DNA of 64,000 nucleotides from Amylostereum areolatum (Eukaryota > Basidiomycota > Agaricomycetes > Russulales > Stereaceae). The stretch covers positions 1 to 64,000 of the forward strand of contig SAXG01000025.1 in NCBI GenBank assembly GCA_012932865.1, in the 5' to 3' direction. Below, piece after piece: positions 1-10,576 of the stretch (its first letter is position 1; the number at the start of each line of letters is the position of its first letter). The notes under the pieces are model-generated. The model did not search any database and had not been told where the DNA came from. It saw only the letters and a list, made by a program, of their open reading frames with translations. The translations under genes were made by a program, and so were the position numbers.

Positions 1-174
1 GGGTTTTCCGAGAATAGATTTCCTTTTCTTCCTTTGTGGTTCCGAAGATGTCGTCAGGTGATGGGGATCTTGTTGGGTTCTCTGTATGTTCTTCCGTTTC
101 TGCTGCGCTCGATGGGCCTGCCTTCTCGACTTCCTCCGGGATCGGACTTAATTTGGGGGCTTGATATAGTTCTC

Positions 175-753
175 TCAGTTTCTGGGCGCGGTTTCTTCTG
201 GAGGTGGTGCGGCTGTTGCGGGTTCTTGAGGATGCTGGAGTTCGGTTCGAGGGTTCTGTGGTTCGGTTTGTCGTATCGGCTGTGTCGGTATCGGGATCAA
301 ATTCCCAGTAGTCCTTAATATTCCCGGTGTAAGGTTTCTCTTCGACTTTCTGTGCGTCCGGGTGTTTCCAGAGTTCTTCTGATGAGAGGGGCCCGATATG
401 AGGTCTTGACTAATCTGGGCGCTTCCAATGTGAATTGTCGTAGATTCCGTCTTCTTTTTCTCTTTTGATCTATCTTTGTAGTATTCTGCGGCTGGGGGAA
501 GGTTGTATCTGTATATGGGTGGGCTCCACTGATATTCGTATGTCCCTTTGTTTTTCTTTGCAGTGAGGACTCCGTCGTAGTAAGTGAGGAGATAAATGGG
601 ATCAAATGTCCAGTGATGGTCTTCGTTTCTGTTGGGAAGCTCTTCTTTATAGTTTGATCGGATATAAGGGACTTCGAAGTCTGATGGTCTTTCTTCAGCG
701 GGTTGTTCCGCTGGCTCCGTGGTGGGTGTTTCTTGTTTGACGCTCTGCGCCAA
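175..753 (-). pseudogene. Possible pre-gag ORF of a leftward LTR retrotransposon, cut by the window edge
   Basis: An open frame of about 190 codons runs leftward and has no ATG at its right end; it opens at a TTG next to a putative LTR. The N-terminal part is acidic and Pro/Glu-rich, the middle is rich in Tyr, Trp and Pro, and the end is basic and proline-rich. I do not recognise a domain. It is placed as a retroelement ORF because a TGG-containing, primer-binding-site-like sequence lies at its right end and a candidate LTR follows. Its size and position resemble the small ORFs upstream of gag in the two gypsy elements further right. The rest of the element would lie outside the window. An unrelated host exon is possible. 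Confidence 0.3.
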
Positions 754-755
754 AC

Positions 756-1097
756 TGTAGGGTGAGCTAGTGTAGAGGAGAGCTCGTTCTAGTGTTAAGG
801 ACGGTCCTTATCACGTGACAAGCGGCTCAGGCTACAGTATTCGTGTAGATGAGAGGTGGGATCAGGTGATCCAGACGTCTCGGTGATACGAAGGTTGAGG
901 TCGGTAAGCGAAGCAGTAAGTCTTCACGGAAGACTTAGGCGAGCTTTCGACTTAGTTACTTTGGGCTCTCTTTAGTATACTTAAGAGGAGGTTCTTTAGT
1001 TAGAACAGTCCTGTATTTACAAAGAGAACGAGCTGAGGAATGGCTCGTTCGATGAGCCTCCTTTTATAAGAAAGGAGGTCGAGTAAATATATGTACA
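756..1097 (-). repeat. Putative LTR of the leftward element (right end uncertain)
   Basis: The segment starts TGTAG and ends GTACA on the + strand, so it has short inverted TG..CA ends. A TATAAAAG box on the minus strand lies at about 1061-1069. A TGGCGC sequence that could serve as a primer-binding site lies just inside, at about 741-752. The TATA box is only about 30 bp from the proposed right end, which is short for a U3 region, so the true LTR may extend further right. No second copy is present to define the borders. Confidence 0.3.
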
Positions 1098-1163
1098 TTG
1101 AGCGACGGTCGCATCAAGTATCTACGGGGATGAGACTGTGGCACCGTCGCGGCTGTGCCGTCG

Positions 1164-1266
1164 AGACGGTGACGATCTGTGGCACTGTCGTCGGGACGGT
1201 GACAATCTGTGGGCACTGTCGTTGTCGCGTCGTTGAGACGGTTACGAACTGGGGCACAGTCGTAAT
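1164..1266. repeat. Short degenerate minisatellite
   Basis: Three diverged copies of a unit of roughly 28-42 bp share the core GACGGTGAC..TCTGTGG.CACTGTCG, with a weaker copy just upstream from about 1135. Open frames across this stretch on both strands are by-products of the repeat and are not credible genes. Confidence 0.5.
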
Positions 1267-1860
1267 CCGTCGTTTAGCGATGTCCTTCCTAATAAGGCAA
1301 TGGAAAATGAAGTACCTTGGACAAGTTGTAACACTCTCCCACTGCCAGTGTATAACTGGGGTTCTCGCTGTGACGCACCCACCTCGCACTGTTCTTTCAT
1401 ATTTGCTCAAGTGTATAATTGATCTATTCTTTCCCCAGTTCACACATCTCACATGCTCCGTTGTGTAAATGTATGCATATCTTTAAATGACGTCTGATAA
1501 TACATAGTGGAGCTGCCTACATATTGTTAGAGCGGTGACAACTTACCGTGGAAGTTGAGTGTCATCGGTTCGGGTGCGCACATGTTCCAGCGGGAACCTC
1601 ATCGCAAGAAACGAAACTGACGGGTGGCATTTATAGAGCGTATCGGACACAGAGCACGGCGTCTATCATAGAGGCCCGTAAAAATCCCATCCATCGCGAA
1701 CAGAACGCACCAAGAAACCCGGCGCAAATAAATACTCCAAAATGACGAGCGTACACCCTGACGCGATCCTCTCAACAGGCAACCTCACGCCGACGCGTCC
1801 GCCCCCGCGTCAACGGCGTCCTACCCCCGCTCGCACTCGCACTCCCCTCCTCCTCCTCCT
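1267..1860. other. Stretch without a supported gene
   Basis: I see only short frames with no family match and no convincing splice pattern. The region lies between the left retroelement fragment and a membrane-protein pseudogene. Confidence 0.5.
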
Positions 1861-1878
1861 CTAACTTCCCCTCCTTGT

Positions 1879-2238
1879 TCACCGTCTCCATCCTCCCCAC
1901 GCCCGCGCCCCCCTTCTCTTCCCCACAAGCGCCATCAAACTCTCGTCCCTCCCCCCGGCCGCGTGAAACACCGCCTCGTCGTCCACCACGATCGCGCCCG
2001 TCCTCCGATCCAACCTAAACCTCAGCCCCTCCAGCTTCTTCGCGATCCGCTTCTCGTTGTAGTACGGCATCAGCAGCTGGCCGAAGTCGGAGTGCGCCGT
2101 CTGGGGATGGCGGTCGCGATAGAGCCCGGTTGGTGCGGGAGGTAGACTCGGCGGCGGGAGCGGTGGTGCAGGATGTGCGTGATGAGGATGAGTCCGAGGA
2201 GGATCGTGGCAACAGAGAGGACGTGCGCGGGGATCGGT
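1879..2238 (-). pseudogene. C-terminal remnant of an Agaricomycete membrane protein, frameshifted
   Basis: Reading leftward from an intron-acceptor-like CCGTAG (branch point CTGAT), one frame encodes a hydrophobic segment of about 20 residues (AHVLSVATILLGLILITHIL) followed by an Arg-rich stretch and VYLPHQPGSIATAI. The following text, HSDFGQLLMPYYNEKRI and LRFRLDRRTGAIVVDD, is in a different frame, so one base has been gained or lost near 2095-2105. The pattern (TM segment, PG.IA.A, GFG.LL.PY, LRFRLDRRTGAI) is one I associate with large uncharacterised membrane proteins of Agaricomycetes. No upstream exons were found, so this is a broken fragment next to a retrotransposon LTR. Confidence 0.5.
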
Positions 2239-2699
2239 CTACGGGTAGGTTGGGGTGAAGATCAGCGAACAATGCCGGTCAGAAGGAAGCAAACGCACTG
2301 GATGACGAGACGCGTGACGAGCTGCGTAATCAGGCTGTACCCGACCTATGCACTCTTTCTTGTACTCCCCATTGATCGATTTGCCGGTCCTGCGGTTTCA
2401 ATGGACTTCCGTTCGCCCGCACTCATTCGAGAACCGGGTCACCAAGTTGTGAATATGAATCATCACCCGGACTCCACTGGGGCTCACATAGAGGGATGTC
2501 GGCGCAGGCGCTCAGAGCGATGGAGCTACGGTAAATGTCGGTGGTGCAGAAGAAAAGTGAAAGAGCACGCACCTCTGTGCATGCCTTGAGGCCATTCAAA
2601 AAGGTGAAGGAGCGCTGCTGACGAAATGAGAGAAAACGGTGAGATGGCGAGGGACGGTTCGGAGAGACAGTTGAGACTCGAGAGATGGAGAGTGGGAAG

Positions 2700-3119
2700 T
2701 GTCACGGATCGCTCCATTTCTCTCTTCGTTTGCAGACCTCGTACACGCGACGTGTCCCGGCACATGACTTTCCCTTGCATCACATGCTTCAACGACGTTA
2801 TTGCCCGGACTTCCGAGCGGGGTTCCGCATCCTTATCTATGACATCACTGCTCCGGACCTTCGTCCTCCGCCCCATGACTCCTCTCCTATTGTTCCCCCC
2901 GCTCGCACCACTATCGCATCGCATCGCACCATCGTTCCCACTTGTATATAAGGACAGTGTTTCTCTTCCCTTTTCCCTAGACTGTCCATCTCGTCATACG
3001 GTACTGTAGCGCACGTTGCACTACCCTAGACCCCGGCACTCTCGAATCTATTTTCTTCTCGCTCCTCTCATCGTCGCGACTTAGGCGGTTCATCGGTCTC
3101 ATAAACTGCGTTTCTGACA
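2700..3119 (+). repeat. 5' LTR of the rightward gypsy element
   Basis: The LTR is 420 bp and begins TGTCACGG and ends TTTCTGACA, giving a TGTCA..TGACA terminal inverted repeat. A TATATAAGG box lies at about 2944-2952, placing the likely start of R about 170 bp before the end. The adjacent TGG sequence two bases downstream fits a tRNA primer-binding site. No partner LTR is in the window, so the borders rest on the terminal repeat and on internal landmarks. Confidence 0.6.
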
Positions 3120-3121
3120 CC

Positions 3122-3571
3122 TGGACAGTCTACCCCTACGCCTACCTCGCACCCCTCTCTCCATCTACCTCTGCCGTCTCTACGACGTTAAAAACTCCCA
3201 CCACGGACCTCCCGAACGCACCGGTCTTCCTCCCGTTCAACGGAAAGCCGATCACCCCCCGCGACGACGCACCACTCCCCTACCCTTGGTCCGACGCCGT
3301 CACCGTCAACTGCCTCGTCCCCATACAGAACCTCTGCAAGAAAGATCCCTGGACCGCGCACGGTCTCAACTTCCGCATCTTCGAGTGGAGGTGGCACAAG
3401 GATCACGGTACTGTCGTCCTCGCCCTATACGTCCGAATCACTACGTGCATCAACGTAGATCTCGAACGCCTTGAATTCACCCTCCACGCCCCCACCTACC
3501 ACACATACCTCATCCAAGACGCCCCCAACCCGATCCTCCAAACCAGTTTCACCTCCGTCTCCCAGTTTTAA
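3122..3571 (+). CDS. Pre-gag ORF (ORF0a) of the rightward element, no ATG
   Basis: An uninterrupted frame of about 150 codons runs from the primer-binding site to TAA at 3569, without any ATG. It has a proline/threonine-rich lead, then a block containing KKDPWTAHGLNFRIFEWRW and a beta-rich stretch (TVVLALYVRITTCINVDL). The leftward chromovirus carries a pre-gag ORF with a similar KDPW..HNWKVAL block, so this looks like a conserved retroelement accessory protein rather than chance. Initiation would have to be at a non-AUG codon or come from a spliced leader. Function unknown. Confidence 0.4.
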   Translation, partial: WTVYPYAYLAPLSPSTSAVSTTLKTPTTDLPNAPVFLPFNGKPITPRDDAPLPYPWSDAVTVNCLVPIQNLCKKDPWTAHGLNFRIFEWRWHKDHGTVVLALYVRITTCINVDLERLEFTLHAPTYHTYLIQDAPNPILQTSFTSVSQF

Positions 3572-4229
3572 CCGTCGGACCCCCGAATCCACCCCGCCAC
3601 CAGTCCTCCGTCCCACCATCAAGGGTAAGACCCTTCGTCGCCGCCACCACGAACATAAGATCCGCCAGGCAGTAAAAGCCGGCTACCTCACCAAGAAACT
3701 CCTCGGCCGTCGCCCCATCGCGGCGGACTTCTTCTAGACCATCATCACGTCCTCCACAGCCCCTCGTCCCCCCACCCCGAACCTTCCCCCAGGCGTCTTT
3801 CGAGACTACTGTCCCGAAGAATACTATATCCTCACCTCGCAGCAGACTAAGGAATCCGTACGTTGGCTACACGACGAACCAAACCGGCAACGTCGAGACT
3901 GGTACTTCGACGACCGCGACGAACAACCCTACGTCGAAGAATCGGATTTTGCCACCGCTGCGGACGTTCTACAGCGCTTCCTGAACCCCCCTCCGACCAA
4001 CTCGCCCCCACCCCGTCGACGTACTGTAATCGAAGTCCCAGAAGGGATCAACCACAACGACACAACTGGGAAGTGGTACGCCTATAGACGGAACAAGAAC
4101 GGAACCCCAGGACGATCAGTAGTTGAGTGGCAGCCCACTTCGTTCAGTCCCGTCCAAGATCACTGGTCGTGGCATCACAACCAGCAATTCCTCACCCCCC
4201 GCCGACTTCCTTGTCGCAAAACAAGTTGA
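3572..4229 (+). CDS. Second pre-gag reading frame (ORF0b) with a basic region and a WYFDD block
   Basis: After ORF0a, coding potential moves to another frame. That frame encodes a basic segment (KGKTLRRRHHEHKIRQAVKAG, AADFF) ending in TAG at 3735. It then continues in the same frame past that single stop with a proline-rich linker, RRDWYFDDRDEQPYVEES and a Trp-rich tail ending in TGA at 4227. The last part overlaps the start of gag in a different frame. The chromovirus has a comparable WYFANESQDDLTEADF segment directly upstream of gag, also separated from its ORF0 by one in-frame stop. No known domain. The stop codons may be decay, read-through sites or genuine ORF ends. Confidence 0.35.
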
Positions 4230-5355
4230 GGACGAAGTTGAAGAAGCAGAAGAACGCCGACGAGAAACTCTACGCCGCCTTGATCAAGAACTCGCCCAAT
4301 CCCTCACCGTCCCCCTCCCCTTCGACAAGATGTCCGACGCCGAATCCAAACCTGCCGTCTCCAAGCGGGAGATCGGCCCCAAGCCAAAGCCATTCAAAGG
4401 CGATAGACGCGACACCCTCCGGTTCTCCCTTGAGCTCCGCATGTTCCTGCGCGTTAACAAGGATGTTTATGCCACAGATGACGCCAAGATGATGCTCCTC
4501 CTCAGCCTGATGGAGGACGACACGGCGAAAGCCTGGGCCACGCATCGCCGCATGGAACTCTTCGCCGACGAAGACGAGAAGGAAGACGCCGACACCCTCG
4601 ACCCCACGCCCCCCACACTCCACTATAGCTCCTACAAAGAGCTCTTCGAGAGGTTTGGCAAAGACTTCGTGCCCGTCGATCCGAAGATAGAGGCTCAGCG
4701 TAAGATCAACGAGCTCGCAATGACCACCCGGGACGTCACTGACTTTATCACCGAGTTTGAGATGCTGGCAACCATGTCAGCGTACGACGACGAGGCGCTA
4801 ATCCACTTTTTCAAGAAGGGACTTCAGCGTGACCTCGGCAAGCAGGTGGCCCGGTCGTACCCGTTCCCCACCAAGCTCGCGGAGTGGAAGGAGCGCGCCC
4901 GCCGCATCAACCACCAGTGGCTCGAAGAGAACCCGGAGAGGAAGAGCAGTCAGTCCAAGGGGGCTGTCGCGCTCACCTCGAACGGTTCGACCAACGACTC
5001 CTCGTCGCGCCGAGTCGGCGCCTTCACCAACACCTCGACCCGCCCTGCAAAGCTGACGGACGACGAGCGCGCAAAGATGATGCGCGAAGGCAAGTGCTTC
5101 ATGTGTCGACAAGCCGGTCACGTCTCTCGCGACTGCCCCAACCGCGACTCGAGCGCGCGACGGGTGGGCGCAGTAGAGACTGGGTCCAAGGCCCCTCCCC
5201 TGCCGACGAACACGGCTCCGTCCACTGCGAAAGCAGCTCCCGACCCATCCAAAACCATCGCGGCGATCACTCGCCAGCTGAAGGATCTGGACGCGGAAGG
5301 CAAGGAGCAGGCAGTAGCGCTGTTGAAGGACATCCTGGAATCGCAGGATTTTTGA
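4123..5355 (+). CDS. Retrotransposon gag (capsid/nucleocapsid)
   Basis: The frame is open from just after a TAG at 4120 to TGA at 5353. The first good ATG is at 4330 (MSDAESKPAVSK), preceded by a Glu/Arg-rich coiled-coil-like lead that would need a non-AUG start. The core matches the Ty3/gypsy gag family (..FGKDFVPVDPKIEAQRKI.. ; ..VTDFITEFEMLATMSAYDD..). A CCHC zinc knuckle, CFMCRQAGHVSRDC, lies about 85 residues before the end. Gag forms the virus-like particle and binds the RNA genome through the knuckle. Protease lies in the -1 frame and overlaps the end of gag, consistent with programmed -1 frameshifting. No internal stop is seen. Confidence 0.85.
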   Translation: MSGSPLRSVPSKITGRGITTSNSSPPADFLVAKQVEDEVEEAEERRRETLRRLDQELAQSLTVPLPFDKMSDAESKPAVSKREIGPKPKPFKGDRRDTLRFSLELRMFLRVNKDVYATDDAKMMLLLSLMEDDTAKAWATHRRMELFADEDEKEDADTLDPTPPTLHYSSYKELFERFGKDFVPVDPKIEAQRKINELAMTTRDVTDFITEFEMLATMSAYDDEALIHFFKKGLQRDLGKQVARSYPFPTKLAEWKERARRINHQWLEENPERKSSQSKGAVALTSNGSTNDSSSRRVGAFTNTSTRPAKLTDDERAKMMREGKCFMCRQAGHVSRDCPNRDSSARRVGAVETGSKAPPLPTNTAPSTAKAAPDPSKTIAAITRQLKDLDAEGKEQAVALLKDILESQDF

Positions 5356-5949
5356 AACGCCCCCCAGTCGCGTCGTCTGGTGGAGGCAAAGGACTTTTGG
5401 TATCATCGTCGAATCGTTTCGCTGTATTATCATCCATGCATACCTGTGAGCAATTGTATCCCCCGTGTTTGTATCTGTCTACTGTCACCAAGAACAGGCA
5501 AACACCATCGATCACGCTCAAAGTCAAGCTGATCGGACGAGTTACCAAAAGAGAAATCGACGCAGACGCGCTGCTTGATAGTGGCGCAGAAGGAATTATC
5601 CTGAACCGAAGCTTCGTTGAACGCAAGAAGCTCACCACAAGAAAACTAGAAAACCCGTTCCCCGTGCGTAATGTGGATGGCACCGAGAACGTCATGGGCT
5701 GGGTACGCGACACAACGACCCAGCGGATCCGGATATACTCGCAAGATTCAAGGGCGTACCATGAGGAAGAAGCTGAGTTCTTCATCACCGACATCGGCGA
5801 TCATGACATGATCCTTGGAACAGACTGGCTCGACGAGCACAATCCCACCATAGACTGGCAACGAGACCGTGTTGACATGCTCCGCTGCCCTCCCTCGTGC
5901 ACTCTGTCCAAACCTCCTGTGACGAACCTCGCAACCAAGCCACGGAAAC
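5356..5949 (+). pseudogene. Retroviral-type aspartic protease, start of pol, truncated
   Basis: This lies in the -1 frame relative to gag; the frame is already open inside the 3' part of gag. It contains the aspartyl protease active-site block ALLDSGAEGIILNRSF (DSG in place of DTG) and the second conserved block IGDHDMILGTDWLDEHNP, which define a retropepsin domain that would cleave Gag and Pol. After TKPRKL the frame runs into the LTR of the inserted chromovirus and ends there in unrelated residues, so reverse transcriptase and integrase are missing. The truncated gene can give at most a Gag-protease product. Confidence 0.8.
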
Positions 5950-6406
5950 TGTCAGCAACGACTAGTGCGACAGCACCAAGTTACGACAAAGCTGACAGAG
6001 GAAGAGGACGACAGAGGGGAGCCGATCAGACACGGCGACAGACAAGGGAAAGCAAGCAAAGTCGGTAGAATTGACTAGCTCGAGATAAGGAATATGTACA
6101 GCGAGAGCGAGCCTTATATACACAAGAGGAGAGAGACTTAGGTAAGCAACCAATACACGGCGATCAGTAAGCAGACCAAGTATAAGTAAGCAGTCGTATG
6201 TAAAAGAGCACAGCATGAGTCAGTATCGTACAGCATGAGTCAAGAGAAAGGAGTCAGACCCGGACCGAGATGAGTCACGTGGGTCCGGGCGGGATATAGA
6301 TGAGCCGGGTCCGGGCCAAGGTGGAGCCGGACCGGTGATAAGTCGATAAGTCCTAAAGCGTGTAACCGATGTAAAGTAAAAAGAAAATTATAGACCGTTC
6401 ATGACA
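5950..6406 (-). repeat. 3' LTR of the chromovirus (left copy)
   Basis: The LTR is 457 bp and on the + strand runs from TGTCAGCAACGACTAG to CCGTTCATGACA; both ends form TGTCA..TGACA. It contains a minus-strand TATATAAGG at about 6111-6119. It appears identical to 13012-13468. Its left border cuts the protease frame of the rightward element. Confidence 0.95.
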
Positions 6407-9400
6407 TCACCCCTTCCTTAGATTCGACGTCCTCGTCGTAATCAGATCCAGTTTCTTCCTCCGACAGGAGTTTCCAACGATTAAGGCGTGCAGGTTTCGG
6501 GGCACCCGGATGTTCACGGTGGAAGTCGTCAATGCGTTTTTTGGCATTCTGGAGATTGGTGAGAGGCTCCCAAGTATTGTCATTGTCTGGGTAGCCTTTC
6601 CATTTGACGAGGTACTTGAAGCCGCGACCAACCTTCTTGGAGTCTATAATCTTTTCGACCTCATAGACTTCCTCTCCTTGGACTAACTCTGGCGGTGGAG
6701 GTGTAGGTGCTTTCTGATTGTCAAAGGCGGGACCGTTGTGTGGAGATAGGAGGGACTCGTTGAAGACCGGATGTTTTCGTGACCAGGATGTAGGGAGGCG
6801 AAGCTTGTAAGCCGATGCTCCGACTTTTTCCAGGATTTCGAAAGGACCAAAGCGCTTGTCATCTAGCTTTTGCATAGGACGTGCCGTTTTGATTACGGTT
6901 TGGCCATCTCTGGTCTTGGCTTCCAGCCAGACGAAGTCGCCAATTTTGTAATCTATTGGTTCGTCCTTCTTGCGATCGTAAAAGCGCTTTTGATCGTCCT
7001 GTGCTGCCTTTAGCGCAGAGCGGGCTTCCTCATAGATGTCTCGCATGCGTTGTGCAAACTCGTTCGCCGATGGGTTGTCTGTCTCACGTCGAGGGTTTGT
7101 CCCCAGGTAGAGTTCCCGACCATAGTTGGCAAAGTTGGGAGACATCCCAATCGAACTATGGACCATGTTGTTGAGTGCAGTCATGGCAAGTGGGAGGTAA
7201 CGTGTCCAATTGTCCTGTCGTTGATTGACGAAGATGCGAAGGTAGTTTTCCATGGTCATGTTGGAGCGTTCGGTCTGTCCGTCCGTCTGAGGGTGATACG
7301 CCGTGGACGGGTTCCCTTCAATGCCTAACCGTTGGAACAATGCTGTGGTGAATTTGGAGACAAACACGCTGCCACGGTCGCTGACGATCTTTCTAGGAAT
7401 TCCATGATGGGGGACCACCTCGCGTAGGTACTCGAAGGCGAGTTCGTCCTCCGTTAGGTCTTTGGTCGTGGCCCAGAATACAACCTGCTTGGTACCCATG
7501 CAGTTCACATTGCAGATGGCGTCTTTTCCATCCGAGACTGGGAGCGGCATGACAAAGTCGATGGATACATGCTCCCAAGGCGCTTGTGGCGGGTCATGTG
7601 GGTGGAGTGGAGCGGCAATGCGATCATGTCTAATCTTGGTACGTTGGCAGGTCTCACATCCTTCAACATATTTCCGGACATCGTCTCTAATGGCAGGCCA
7701 CCAGTAGTTGCGCGTGATGAGCTCATGGGTCTTGTATCGTCCTGGGTGACCGACAAGCGGGCCGTCATGATGAGCTTGGAATGATGTCTGCACGGAGTCC
7801 TTTGTCTCTTGGGACATAGAGTCTGTGTTGCCAGGTGATCGTTCCATCTGCGTGTTCCAGCCATCCCTTCACTTTGAGTGCTAAGGCGCGTTCTACTGCA
7901 TGGTCTCGGAGTAAGGTAGCCTCCTGAATCCGCTCAATGAAGACATTGTCAGGTCCATTGGTTATAATTCCTGCATGGTTGAGGGCGCGAAAGAGTTCTG
8001 GTTTCAGGAGGACAATGTTTTCATTGTCTTTCTCCCCCTTCTCAAGGCCCGCTAGTCGGGAAATAGCATCGGGTTTACCCATTGTTTTGCCAGGCTTGTG
8101 GAGTAGCGTACAATGATACTCTTGTAGCTCCGTTAACCATCGTGCTTGTCTCCGATTTAGCTTCTGCGCCTTGCGGAAGTACGTGAGATTGCGATGATCC
8201 GACCAGATTTCAAACTCCTGTCGTGCCCCCATGAGGTATTGTCTCCATTCCTCTAGCGCCGTCATGATAGCCAGTAATTCCTTGTCATAAATCTCATAGT
8301 TCCTCTCAGCTTCGCTGAGGGACTTTGAGAGGAAGGCGACCGGGTGCCATTTGCCATTGTCCTGTTGTTGCGAAAGTACCGCGCCCGTGGCATAGTCAGA
8401 GGAGTCCGCCTCGACACGGAACTGTCCATCGTCTGTAGGGATTGCTAGAACTGGCTGCGATGTTATACGTCGCTTGAGTTCCTCAAAAGCCTCCTGCTGT
8501 GGGGTGTCCCAGACCCATTCCGTCTTCCCAGTGAGTTTAGTCATTGGGTGAGCAATGCCACTGAAGTCCTTGATAAAGCGACGGTAGAAGTTGCAAAAGC
8601 CCAAAAATGATTGAAGTTGTTTCTTCGTTTTGGGGGCTGGCCAATTGGTGATTGCCGCGACCTTTGCTGGATCCATGCGAACCCTTCCTCCGCCGACAAT
8701 CATGCCCAGGTATTCGATTTCTGCCTTCTCAAACTCGCACTTTTCTGGCTTCAGATAGAGTTTGTTTTCTCGCAGGATCCGAAGGACCTCCTTGACTATT
8801 CGACGATGTTCTTCTAGCGTATGTGTGAAGATGAGGATGTCGTCCAAATAGACGACCACGACTCCTTGGTGGATCAAGTCTTTGAACAGGTCATTCATCA
8901 TGGCTTGGAACGTAGACGGGGAGTTGGTGAGTCCAAAGAACATGACCGTAGGCTCGTAGAGACCTTTGTTCGTGCGGAATGCAGCTTTCCACTCGTCCCC
9001 TTCTTTAATCCGAACATTGTTGTACCCCCATCGGACATCGAGCTTGGTAAAGTGCCGTGCTCCTTTAAGTTTGTCAACCAACTCTTGGATGAGCAGGGAG
9101 CGGGTAACGGTTCTTTATTGTCATCTCATTGAGCTTTCGATAGTCCTGCACAGGACGTAGCGAGCCGTCTTTTTTCTTGATGAAGAAGAATGGGGAGGCC
9201 ATGGGTGATTTGGACGGTTGGATCCGGCCAGATCTCAGGTTCTCTTCCAGAAAGGCGTCCAGTTGCTTCTGCTCGTCCAATGTGAGGGGGTAAACTTTGC
9301 AATCAACCGGTTTGAAGTTAGGAGTGAGCTCAATGGCGTGGTCCCATGGGCGTCGCTCAGGGAGCTTGTCGAAGTCGTCTTTGTCAAAGATGTCCTTGAA

Positions 9401-10576
9401 TTCGTGGTACGCCGTTGGGACTCGCTCAGAGAAGGTCTGTTCCTTTTTCTTAGCGTGCTCTTCAATTGCAATGTCCGATGCATGGGTCCGGATGTGGTAT
9501 GTCGCTTTGTAGCCATCCCAGTCGAAAGCAAACAGCTGCTCGTCCTTTTCCATGTGGACTGGCTCTTCCTCCTCCTCTTCATCCTCATCGATATTGAGGA
9601 GGGGAGGGGGACGAGAGCAGCTGATAGGGCATCGGTCGAATTCAATTGACCCGGATTTCCAGTCGATGTGAGGGTTGTGCTTCTTTAGCCACTCATGTCC
9701 AATGAAAAGGTCCGTATCTCCTAGATTGGAGACCGCCAGGTCAATGTTTTCTTCATGGTCTTGAATATTTAGGCGAAGTGTGACATATTCCGTAATGGGA
9801 CCTCCTGTGTTGAGAGTGCCGTCTGCATTTCGTACTGGGATTGGGCGAGCAGTCCGTCGCGTGGGGATGTGATTTTCCTGCACAAACTTCGTGTTGATAC
9901 ACGAGCCAGTGCAACCACTGTCCAGGAGTGCGAGAGCTTTGACAATGCGTTTGGAATCTACCACCAGTTGTGTGGGAATGACCGTTTGTTCCTTGGCGCT
10001 GGCGGAGCGTATGAACTGCATAGGAGTGGCGAGCTCTAGTAGAGCTTGACATGCTAACTCGTCTCCCATGCCAGTTATTTCCTTGATGGCTTCATAAGTA
10101 GCCTCGTCACGGCGTCGGTGGTGTGTCCAGATGCGAAGGATTGCAATCGCACTTTCGGGTTTGTCTTCCCTTAAGCGACGAAGCGTCCATTGAGCCGTTC
10201 CAGGTGCCATATAACATGATTTGGGCGCCGTGCCCCTTCCATCGCACGGCGTTGTCCCTGACTTCACAGGGTCCATATCCAAAACCGAGTCCGTATCCAA
10301 AGCCGTATCCAAAACTGAAGCCGAAACCGAAGCCATATCCAAAGCCGAAGGCTCACAAATCGAGGCCTGAGTATCTAAAATAACAACGGGACGTGTGCCC
10401 GTACCGATAGAGTCCGTAAGAGAAGTCATAATGGGGATATCCCCCGTAGTAGTACAGTCCGAATCAACAATGCGCATATGTAAACGAGAACCAGGCCACC
10501 GAGGCGCCACAAAACCAGACGAGCGAGAAACAGAAACTTGGGCTTCAGATGCCGTGTACATCGTCAGCCCCCTCAA
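6399..10576 (-). pseudogene. Chromovirus pol: protease, RT, RNase H, integrase, chromodomain; two frameshifts
   Basis: Three consecutive minus-strand frames make up the polyprotein. The first, 10576-9074, starts in the -1 frame at the gag stop. It has a repetitive LDT/LDMD linker, a retropepsin ([26 protein letters not shown]) and the RT N-terminus. The second, 9081-7765, has RT with the YLDDILIF catalytic motif, then RNase H (VEADSSDYATGAVL, YDKELLAI, WSDHRNLTYF). The third, 7847-6399, has the H2C2 zinc domain (HHDGPLVGHPGR..CETCQRTK), the integrase core (VSIDFVMPLP, SDRGSVFVSKF, YHPQTDGQTER) and a chromodomain (YEVEKIIDSKKVGRGFKYLV, WKGYPDNDNTWEP). The frame jumps by one base near 9095-9100 and again near 7778. 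Each is a single-base change, while the LTRs look identical. Confidence 0.9.
6407..6420 (-). other. Polypurine tract of the chromovirus
   Basis: On the minus strand the sequence TAAGGAAGGGGTGA directly abuts the 3' LTR (TGTCATGA...). It is the expected plus-strand primer of an LTR element. Because pol reads through it, the pol stop codon TGA is formed by the first bases of the LTR. Confidence 0.75.

Larger units (their letters stand above)
2700..5949 (+). mobile_element. Ty3/gypsy-type LTR retrotransposon, 5' portion only
   Basis: The parts in order are a 5' LTR (2700-3119), a primer-binding-site-like TGGACAGTCTACC at 3122, pre-gag ORFs (3122-4229), gag (about 4123-5355) and protease in the -1 frame (5356-5949). 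The protease coding frame stops abruptly where the leftward chromovirus begins at 5950. Reverse transcriptase, integrase and 3' LTR are not found to the right of the inserted element, so the element is truncated rather than simply interrupted. Zinc-knuckle gag and a DSG-type protease place it with Metaviridae. Confidence 0.85.

Noticed and set aside
5962..6216. 84-codon open frames in both chromovirus LTRs
   Set aside because: The same frame appears in both LTR copies only because the LTRs are identical; it overlaps promoter sequence and has no family.
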